Source of the DNA: Caulobacter segnis
Lineage (GTDB): Bacteria; Pseudomonadota; Alphaproteobacteria; Caulobacterales; Caulobacteraceae
Direction of reading: 5' to 3'
DNA length: 64,000 nucleotides
NCBI RefSeq assembly: GCF_023935105.1
Contig: NZ_CP096040.1
Span: 3,038,001-3,102,000 of the forward strand
Below the pieces are notes generated by a model. It was not told the DNA's origin. It made no database searches and saw only the letters and a program-made list of their open reading frames with translations. Both the position numbers and the translations under genes were made by a program. Of this stretch, positions 58,282-64,000 are shown piece after piece (within the stretch, counting starts at the first letter, position 1; each line of letters starts with the position of its first letter).

Positions 58282-58398
58282 ATGAGTTTGTCGTTTCTGA
58301 TCGGAGCCGTTCTAGGGTCCGGCCTGTTCATCGCGCTGGGTCGCGCCCCGGCCGAGAAGCTGATCGCCTACGTGCAAGATCGGGTGCGCGGGAACTAA
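58282..58398 (+). CDS. Very small membrane protein
   Basis: A 38-codon frame from an ATG with AGGGGAAG upstream. The translation begins MSLSFLIGAVLGSGLFIALG, giving one membrane span, then a short basic tail ending RVRGN. No family is recognised. The good ribosome site and typical codon use argue for a real gene. It is 63 bases upstream of the GlsB-like gene. Confidence 0.55.
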   Translation: MSLSFLIGAVLGSGLFIALGRAPAEKLIAYVQDRVRGN

Positions 58399-58461
58399 CG
58401 GCGCCGTCGGGCTCTTGATTGGGCAGGGTCGCACAGGGCGACCGCTCACGGAGTCCCTACG

Positions 58462-58719
58462 ATGTCCATTCTCGCCTGGCTCCTTCTGGGCCTGATCGCT
58501 GGCTTCATCGCCAGCAAGCTCGTCAACCGCACTGGCAGCGGCGTGCTGCTGGATATCGTGCTCGGCATCGTCGGCGCGTTCGTCGGCGGCTGGCTGTTCA
58601 ACCAGTTCGGCAACAGCGGCGTGTCGGGTTTCAACCTCTACAGCCTGCTGGTGGCCACCATCGGCGCCGTCGTCATCCTGGCGCTGTACCACCTGATCTT
58701 CGGCCGTCGCGCGCTTTAG
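58462..58719 (+). CDS. GlsB/YeaQ/YmgE family membrane protein
   Basis: An 85-residue protein with three membrane spans. It shows LAWLLLGLIAGFIASKLVNR at the start, then GVLLDIVLGIVGAFVGGWLF and a C-terminal span ending FGRRAL. The Gly-rich helices match the transglycosylase-associated family, whose name is historical and whose function is unknown; members are often stress-induced. It converges with gmk across a perfect hairpin. Confidence 0.88.
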   Translation: MSILAWLLLGLIAGFIASKLVNRTGSGVLLDIVLGIVGAFVGGWLFNQFGNSGVSGFNLYSLLVATIGAVVILALYHLIFGRRAL

Positions 58720-58732
58720 GCGCCCGGCCCGT

Positions 58733-58756
58733 GGCGGCGGACGAAAGTCCGCCGCC
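58733..58756. terminator. Perfect hairpin between convergent GlsB-like and gmk genes
   Basis: GGCGGCGGAC-GAAA-GTCCGCCGCC: a 10-bp perfect stem with a GNRA-type tetraloop, located in the 42-base gap between the two stops. No T-run follows on either strand, so it may stabilise 3' ends and may not terminate on its own. Confidence 0.5.
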
Positions 58757-58761
58757 TACGC

Positions 58762-59409
58762 TCAGATCTCTTCCTTCAGAAGATCGCCCACCAAGTCGCC
58801 GATCCAGGGGTTTCGGGCCCGCTTCAGACGTTCGGCGTGATAGATGTGGGCCAGATCCGCGTAAGCGCGATCAAAATCCTCATTCAGAATGACGTAGTCG
58901 AAGCGCTCCCAGTCGGCGACCTCGTCCTTGGCACGCGAGAGACGGCGATGGATCACCTCCTCGCTGTCCTGGCTGCGCGTATGCAGGCGGCGGCTCATCT
59001 CCGCCAGGGACGGCGGCAGGATGTAGACCAGCACGCTGTCTTCCTTGGCCTGGGCGTGCACCTTCATGGCGCCCTGGAAGTCGATGTCGAACAGAGCGCT
59101 CTCGCCCCGCTCCAGCGCTTCCATGATCGGCGGACGCGGGCTGCCGTAGTAGTTGCCGTACACCTCGGCCCACTCCAGGAAAGCGTCCTGGTCGATCATC
59201 GCCTTGAACTTGTCCTTGGTGACGAAGTGGTAGTCGCGGCCGTCGTGCTCGCCCGGGCGCGGATCGCGGGTCGTGGCGCTGATCGACAGGTGCAGATCGT
59301 TATGGTCGGCCACCAGGCGGCGGGTCAGCGAGGTCTTGCCGACGCCCGAGGGCGCGACGACCATCAACAGCAGACCCCGGTGAGGCGAATGGGCATGGGG
59401 CTTATTCAA
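58762..59409 (-). CDS. gmk: Guanylate kinase
   Basis: A 215-residue GMP kinase. The P-loop is VVAPSGVGKTSLTRRL, GEHDGRDYHFVTKDKF contains the GMP-binding Tyr, and FDIDFQGAMKVHAQ and VLVYILPPSLAEM are conserved. The start is a TTG at 59409, whose reading overlaps the yicC stop by 8 bases. It is the last gene of the fabG-to-gmk minus-strand run. Confidence 0.96.
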   Translation of the reverse strand: MNKPHAHSPHRGLLLMVVAPSGVGKTSLTRRLVADHNDLHLSISATTRDPRPGEHDGRDYHFVTKDKFKAMIDQDAFLEWAEVYGNYYGSPRPPIMEALERGESALFDIDFQGAMKVHAQAKEDSVLVYILPPSLAEMSRRLHTRSQDSEEVIHRRLSRAKDEVADWERFDYVILNEDFDRAYADLAHIYHAERLKRARNPWIGDLVGDLLKEEI

Positions 59410-60283
59410 CGTTCTGGACCTGCTCGCGGAACTGCTCGATCACGGCCTTCAGCTCCAGACCGATGGCCGTCAGGCTGGTCAGGGCCGACTTCGAGCAGAG
59501 GGTATTGGATTCTCGCATGAATTCCTGGGAGAGGAAGTCGAGCCTGCGGCCCGACGCGCCCTCGCCCGACAACAGACCCCGCGCCGCCACGACGTGGCTG
59601 GCCAGGCGGTCCAGTTCCTCGCGCACATCGGCCTTCACGGCCTGGGCGGCGGCTTCCTGGACGATGCGTTCGTCGCTGGCGGCCTCGCCGACCAGTTCGG
59701 CCATGCGACGGGCGAAGCGTTCCTTCAGCACCGCCGGCTGGCCCGCGGCCTCGCGCTCGGCGTCGGCGGTCAGGGCCTCGATGCGGTCGACCAGGCCGTT
59801 CAGCACCGGATCCAGGGCCGCGCCCTCTTCCAGTCGCGCGGCCTTCAGCCCGTCCAGGGCCTGGGCGATCGAAGCGGCCATGGCGGCCTCGGTGGCCGCC
59901 CGCGCCTCGGCGTCGTCCTCGTCCTCGCGCGCCTCGATAACCCCCTTCAGGGCCAGCAGGCCGTCCAGGGTCGGCTTGGCGACCATGCCGGTGGCGACAT
60001 AGGGGCCGCCGGCGGTCAGATAGCGTTCCAAGGTCGCGATATTGACCTGGGTCTCGCCCGAGGTCTCGGCGCGCTTGGCCTGGACATTGACGGTCAGCTG
60101 GCCGCGCTGGAAGCGGGCCTGCGAGCCTTCGCGCGCGGCGCGTTCCAGGCTCTCGAAGCCGGGTGGGCCGCGAAAGCGGGTCTCGAGGTTGCGACCGTTG
60201 ACGCTGCGCGCCTCGACCGCCCAGGACCAGGCGCCGTGAGCGCCCTCGACTCGGGAAAAGCCGGTCATGCCCGAGATCGGCAT
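59402..60283 (-). CDS. yicC: YicC family endoribonuclease-like protein
   Basis: A 293-residue protein with the YicC N-terminal domain (SGMTGFSRVEGAHGAWSWAV, SVNGRNLETRFRGPPGFESL) and the DUF1732 C-terminal domain (RLDFLSQEFMRESNTLCSKS). YicC proteins have been linked to RNA degradation, for instance with PNPase in E. coli. It is adjacent to gmk in many bacteria. It starts at 60283, four bases after the mltG stop. Confidence 0.92.
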   Translation of the reverse strand: MPISGMTGFSRVEGAHGAWSWAVEARSVNGRNLETRFRGPPGFESLERAAREGSQARFQRGQLTVNVQAKRAETSGETQVNIATLERYLTAGGPYVATGMVAKPTLDGLLALKGVIEAREDEDDAEARAATEAAMAASIAQALDGLKAARLEEGAALDPVLNGLVDRIEALTADAEREAAGQPAVLKERFARRMAELVGEAASDERIVQEAAAQAVKADVREELDRLASHVVAARGLLSGEGASGRRLDFLSQEFMRESNTLCSKSALTSLTAIGLELKAVIEQFREQVQNVE

Positions 60284-60287
60284 CGTC

Positions 60288-61391
60288 CTAGTTCCTCGCC
60301 GGCTTGGCCGGCACGACGGGAGCATCCCCGCCGGCGCGGTCGCGCTCGATCTGCCGCCACTTGGCGACGTTGGCGTTGTGCTGCTCCAGGGTGGAGGCGA
60401 ACACGTGGCCGCCCGTGCCGTCGGCGACGAAGTAGAGATCGCCGCTCTTGGGCGGATTGAGCACCGCCGCCAGGGCCGCGCGGCCGGGATTGGCGATCGG
60501 CGTCGGCGGCAGGCCGTCGATCAGGTAGGTGTTGTACGGCGTCGGACGCTGCAGCTCCGACAGGCGGATGCCGCGCCCCAGCGGGCGACCACGCGAGATG
60601 CCGTAGATGATCGTCGGGTCCGAACCCAGGCGCATGCCGGTGCGCAGGCGGTTGACGAACACGGCGGCGACCTTGGGACGCTCTTCCGCCAGGCCGGTTT
60701 CTTTCTCGACGATCGAGGCCAGGGTGACGGCCTCTTCCTTGGTCCGGAACGGCAGGCCCGGCTGGCGGCTGGCCCACAACTCGTTCAGCAGGGCGTCGCG
60801 GTCGTCCATCATCCGCTTCAGGACGGCGGCGCGGTCCTCGCCGCGCTGGACCTCGTAGGTCTCGGGCAGGATGGAGCCTTCGGGCGGCGTCGCGGCGCTG
60901 CCGGTCAGCACGTCGGACGCGTTCAGGATGTCCATGACCATGTCCGAGGTTCGGCCCTCGGGAATGGTGATCCAGTGGCGGACGATGCGGCCATGACGGA
61001 TGGCGTCCAGGACCTGGGCCATCGAGGCGCGCGACTTGAATTCGTATTCGCCGGCCTTCAGCGTCCGAGCCGCGCCGGTGACCTTGGCGGCGGTCATGAA
61101 GACCGACGAGGAGCGGATGACCCCGCCGCGCTCCAGGCTGGCGGCGATCTCGGGCAGGCTGGCGCCCTTGCGCAGGATCACGGTGGTCTTGTCGCCCGCG
61201 TTGGCGGCGGGCCCGGGGCCGTTATAGACGAAGACCGCGCCCAGAAGCGCGGCCACACCGATCACCACCAGGGTGGTGACCGCGCCCATCAGGGCGCGGG
61301 TCAGCCGCCGCCCGGCCGTGGCGGTCTCCCGACGGGAGGCCTTGCCTCGCGAGGGCGCTTTCCGGCGGGCGGGCGACGGCTTCTTGCTCAC
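60288..61391 (-). CDS. mltG: Endolytic murein transglycosylase MltG
   Basis: A 367-residue YceG-family membrane protein. A basic N-terminus and a span at about 33-55 precede the catalytic domain, with ILRKGASLPEIAASLERGGV, the catalytic Glu in LASIVEKETGLAEERPKV, and NRLRTGMRLGSDPTIIYGIS. It cleaves nascent peptidoglycan strands. The GTG start overlaps the fabF stop (GTGA), an association common in proteobacteria (fabF-mltG). Confidence 0.95.
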   Translation of the reverse strand: MSKKPSPARRKAPSRGKASRRETATAGRRLTRALMGAVTTLVVIGVAALLGAVFVYNGPGPAANAGDKTTVILRKGASLPEIAASLERGGVIRSSSVFMTAAKVTGAARTLKAGEYEFKSRASMAQVLDAIRHGRIVRHWITIPEGRTSDMVMDILNASDVLTGSAATPPEGSILPETYEVQRGEDRAAVLKRMMDDRDALLNELWASRQPGLPFRTKEEAVTLASIVEKETGLAEERPKVAAVFVNRLRTGMRLGSDPTIIYGISRGRPLGRGIRLSELQRPTPYNTYLIDGLPPTPIANPGRAALAAVLNPPKSGDLYFVADGTGGHVFASTLEQHNANVAKWRQIERDRAGGDAPVVPAKPARN

Positions 61392-62668
61392 GATATCTTC
61401 TTGAACACGACCGAGGCGTTGGTGCCGCCGAAACCGAAGCTGTTGGACACGGCCACGTCGATCTTGTGCGGCACGGCCTTGTTCGGCGCCAGGTTCATGG
61501 CGACCTCGACGTCGGGGTTGTCGAGATTGATGGTCGGCGGGGCGATCTGGTCGCGGATCGCCAGGATCGAGAAGATCCCCTCGATCGCGCCGGCCGCGCC
61601 CAGCAGGTGGCCCGTCATCGACTTGGTCGAGGACATGACGACGTTCTTGGCGTGATCGCCCAGGAAACGTTCCACGGCGCCGGCCTCGAGGCCGTCGGCC
61701 ATGGTCGAGGTGCCGTGGGCGTTGACGTAGTCGATGTCGGAGGGCTTCAGACCCGCGTCCTTGACCGCCGCCGACAGGGCGCGGAAGCCGCCTTCGCCGT
61801 CTTCCGACGGGGCGGTGATGTGGTGGGCGTCGCCTGACAGGCCGTAGCCGACCACCTCGGCGTAGATCTTGGCCCCACGCGCCTTGGCGTGCTCGTACTC
61901 TTCCAGCACCAGGACACCGGCACCCTCGCCCATGACGAAGCCGTCGCGGTCCTTATCATAGGGGCGCGAGGCCTTCTCGGGCGTGTCGTTGAACGCCGTA
62001 GCCATGGCGCGGCAGGCGATGAAGCCGGCGACGCCGACCTTGCAGACGGCTGCTTCGGCGCCGCCGGCGACCATCACGTCGGCGTCGCCGTACTTGATCA
62101 GGCGCATGGCGTCGCCGATGGCGTGAGCGCCGGTGGCGCAAGCCGTCACGACCGCGTGGTTGGGGCCCTTGAAGCCGTACTTGATCGAGACCTGGCCCGA
62201 GATCAGGTTGATCAGGGCCGAGGAGATGAAGAACGGGCTGACCCGGCGGGGGCCCTTGGCCTCCAGCTCGATGGCGGTGTCGGCGATCGTCGACAGGCCG
62301 CCGATGCCCGAGCCCAGGATGACGCCGGTGCGCCACTTGTCCTCGTCGGTCTGGGGAACCCAGCCCGAATCCTTGATCGCCTCGTCGGCGGCGGCGATGC
62401 CGTAGAGAATGAAGTCGTCCACGCGCTTCTGGTCGCGCGGGCTCATGGTCTGGTCGGGATCGAAGGAGCCCTCGATATCCGGACCGCCGCCGCCGCGACC
62501 ATCGACGCGCGGCACCTCGCAGGCGACCTGACAGGCATAGTCGGTCGGATCGAAGGCGGTGATGCGGTTCGCGCCCGACTTGCCGGCGAGGATGTTCTTC
62601 CAGGTGACATCAACGCCCTGGCCCAGAGGGGTCAGCAGGCCGATACCCGTGACAACGACTCTACGCAT
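61388..62668 (-). CDS. fabF: Beta-ketoacyl-ACP synthase II
   Basis: A 426-residue elongation condensing enzyme of type II fatty-acid synthesis. The Cys-His-His triad is visible: VTACATGAHAIGDAM, VNAHGTSTMADG and KSMTGHLLGAAGAIEG. It starts MRRVVVTGIGLLTPLGQGVD. The ribosome site is GGGAGTG. It is preceded by acpP and its terminator. Confidence 0.97.
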   Translation of the reverse strand: MRRVVVTGIGLLTPLGQGVDVTWKNILAGKSGANRITAFDPTDYACQVACEVPRVDGRGGGGPDIEGSFDPDQTMSPRDQKRVDDFILYGIAAADEAIKDSGWVPQTDEDKWRTGVILGSGIGGLSTIADTAIELEAKGPRRVSPFFISSALINLISGQVSIKYGFKGPNHAVVTACATGAHAIGDAMRLIKYGDADVMVAGGAEAAVCKVGVAGFIACRAMATAFNDTPEKASRPYDKDRDGFVMGEGAGVLVLEEYEHAKARGAKIYAEVVGYGLSGDAHHITAPSEDGEGGFRALSAAVKDAGLKPSDIDYVNAHGTSTMADGLEAGAVERFLGDHAKNVVMSSTKSMTGHLLGAAGAIEGIFSILAIRDQIAPPTINLDNPDVEVAMNLAPNKAVPHKIDVAVSNSFGFGGTNASVVFKKIS

Positions 62669-62750
62669 GGATCACTCCCAAACCTTCGGCGCGGAGCGCG
62701 GTATCTGGGGACTCCCTCGATACAACGCCAGCCGCGAATCTCGGCCTCAA

Positions 62751-62798
62751 ACGAAAACCGCCGCGCGCACGATGGCAAGAGCCCGTGCGACGCGGCGG
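62751..62798 (-). terminator. Intrinsic terminator of acpP
   Basis: On the minus strand CCGCCGCG-T-CGCACG and CGTGCG-CGCGGCGG form a 14-bp stem (one bulge) around a 12-base loop, followed by TTTTCGTTT. It separates highly expressed acpP from fabF, allowing different expression levels. Confidence 0.88.
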
Positions 62799-62834
62799 AA
62801 ATGGTCAGGTTCGCTCGGGCGAACTCGACGCCTT

Positions 62835-63071
62835 TTAGGCGGTCTTTTCCGTGATGAACTTCACGGCGTCGCCAACCGTCTGGATGTGCTCGGCGGCGTC
62901 GTCCGGGATTTCGATGTCGAACTCTTCTTCGAACGCCATCACCAGCTCGACGTTGTCGAGGCTGTCGGCGCCCAGGTCGTCGATGAAGGAAGCCTTCTCG
63001 GTGACCTTCTCGGGATCGGCATCCAGGTGTTCGATGACGATCTTACGCACGCGCTCGAGAATGTCGGACAT
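62835..63071 (-). CDS. acpP: Acyl carrier protein
   Basis: A 78-residue acidic carrier protein. The 4'-phosphopantetheine site is Ser37 in [19 protein letters not shown]. The normal ACP length and helical pattern are present. It carries acyl chains for fatty acid and lipid A synthesis. It lies between fabG and fabF as in most proteobacteria. Confidence 0.98.
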   Translation of the reverse strand: MSDILERVRKIVIEHLDADPEKVTEKASFIDDLGADSLDNVELVMAFEEEFDIEIPDDAAEHIQTVGDAVKFITEKTA

Positions 63072-63162
63072 TCTGTTCAGTCCCTCGTTATGAAATTTCG
63101 GCCCACGAACAGCGAGGCAGAACCGCCGCTATCCGCAGGAATTGTCGGGCACCGCCTATCAC

Positions 63163-63200
63163 GTTCCTTTTCGGCTTACTAGCGGGTCGCCGAAAGGAAC
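63163..63200 (-). promoter_or_regulatory. Hairpin between fabG and acpP
   Basis: GTTCCTTTTCGG and CCGAAAGGAAC pair over 11 positions with one bulged T around a 15-base loop. There is no T-run on the minus strand. It may be a processing or attenuation site between fabG and acpP. Confidence 0.4.
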
Positions 63201-63209
63201 TGGGCGGTG

Positions 63210-63950
63210 TCAGATCATGGCCATGCCGCCGTTGACGTGCAAGGTCTGACCGGTGACGTAACCGGCCTGATCGCTGGCCAGATAAACGCAGGCGGCGGCG
63301 ATATCGCTCCCCTCGCCCAGTTTTCCGGCCGGAATGGTCGACAGGATGCCGGCCTTCTGCTGCTCGTTCAGGGCGTCGGTCATCGGGCTGGCGATGAAGC
63401 CGGGGGCGACGCAGTTGACGGTCACGCCACGGCTGGCCAGCTCCTGGGCCAGGGCCTTGGAGAAGCCGATCATGCCGGCCTTGGAGGCCGCGTAGTTGGT
63501 CTGGCCGGGATTGCCCGTGACGCCCACCACCGAGGTGATGCCGATGATGCGGCCGGCGCGGCGCTTCATCATGCCCTTGGCGGCCGCGCGGGCCAGGCGG
63601 AAATAGCCTTCCAGGTTGACCTTGATGACGGTCTCCCAGTCCTCGTCCTTCATGCGGACGATCAGGCCATCGCGGGTGATGCCGGCATTGGCGATCACGA
63701 TGTCCAGCGGCGCGCCGGCGGCTTCCTCGGCCTTGCCGACCAGGCCGTCGACCTGCTCGGCGTCCGAGAGATTGGCCACGACGGTCGAAACGCGTTCGCC
63801 CAGTTCGGACTTCAGCTCGGCCAGAGCCGATTCGCGGGTGCCCGAGAGGACGACGTGAGCGCCCTGGGCGTGCAGGGCGCGGGCGATGGCGCCGCCGATG
63901 CCGCCGGTGGCGCCGGTGACGAGAGCGGTCTTGCCGGTCAGATCGAACAT
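63210..63950 (-). CDS. fabG: 3-oxoacyl-ACP reductase
   Basis: A 246-residue NADPH-dependent SDR of fatty-acid elongation. The nucleotide loop is ALVTGATGGIGGAIARAL, VIANAGITRDGLIVRMKDED is the FabG-specific NAGIT-D motif, the catalytic Ser-Tyr-Lys lies in GITSVVGVTGNPGQTNYAAS and its continuation KAGM, and QTLHVNGGMAMI ends it. AAGGAAG precedes the ATG. It is the first complete gene of the fab run in the window. Confidence 0.97.
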   Translation of the reverse strand: MFDLTGKTALVTGATGGIGGAIARALHAQGAHVVLSGTRESALAELKSELGERVSTVVANLSDAEQVDGLVGKAEEAAGAPLDIVIANAGITRDGLIVRMKDEDWETVIKVNLEGYFRLARAAAKGMMKRRAGRIIGITSVVGVTGNPGQTNYAASKAGMIGFSKALAQELASRGVTVNCVAPGFIASPMTDALNEQQKAGILSTIPAGKLGEGSDIAAACVYLASDQAGYVTGQTLHVNGGMAMI

Positions 63951-64000
63951 GTGTCGGTCTTCCTTCGAATTAGAGCGGCTCTTTTCAGAGCGATTGGGCG

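Overview
The window is high-GC alphaproteobacterial chromosome, most probably Caulobacter or a close relative. The evidence is the DnaA-inactivating HdaA gene next to polyphosphate kinase, a TonB-dependent receptor with an N-terminal EVIITAQKR segment, several hybrid histidine kinases, and the conserved blocks lptF-lptG-lptD-surA-pdxA-rsmA and fabG-acpP-fabF-mltG-yicC-gmk. No rRNA operon, CRISPR array, phage module or recognisable transposase is present. Almost everything is ordinary core genome. Accessory features concentrate at 13.7-17.4 kb, with smaller points of interest at 8-11.6 kb, 23-26 kb and 55-56.5 kb.

Left part (1-13.7 kb): the start of trigger factor (minus strand), a tRNA-Leu(UAG), a small ion-channel-like protein, the NAD(P)HX repair enzyme and a histidine phosphatase. 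Then come glnB-glnA with a strong terminator, a TonB-dependent receptor, an ABM-domain protein, a Kazal-type lipoprotein, and a two-gene amidohydrolase operon whose second member has lost the metal ligands. parE closes this part.

Middle (13.7-17.4 kb): a non-coding stretch of about 750 bases full of inverted repeats, an EcsC-family gene, and an AT-rich singleton related to AbiJ/STM4504-type abortive-infection proteins with a HEPN-like R-x5-H motif. This singleton has its own promoter and is flanked by a 10-bp direct repeat. It is the best candidate for a poorly characterised (defence) gene. hdaA and ppk follow, separated by a large palindromic element.

Centre (17.4-44 kb): ppk, a lipoprotein, a phosphotransferase and ppx form a polyphosphate region. 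After it come a GH115 alpha-glucuronidase with a GntR-type operator, a methyltransferase, three hybrid histidine kinases (two here, a MASE1 kinase at 41.5 kb), a beta-lactamase-like hydrolase, rnd, purM-purN, DedA, PRC-barrel, DUF1275 and ndk genes, an ABC-F ATPase, and a divergent LysR/SDR pair.

Right part (44-64 kb): pepA-holC-lipoprotein diverges from lptF-lptG-lptD-surA-pdxA-rsmA, an envelope-biogenesis run with overlapping stops and starts. A MerR regulator with a textbook 19-bp-spacer promoter controls a glutaredoxin-MauE fusion. An HWE-type kinase, two small membrane proteins and the fatty-acid and peptidoglycan run fabG, acpP, fabF, mltG, yicC, gmk (minus strand) complete the window. 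Functions are family-level readings of the translated sequence; no database search was run.
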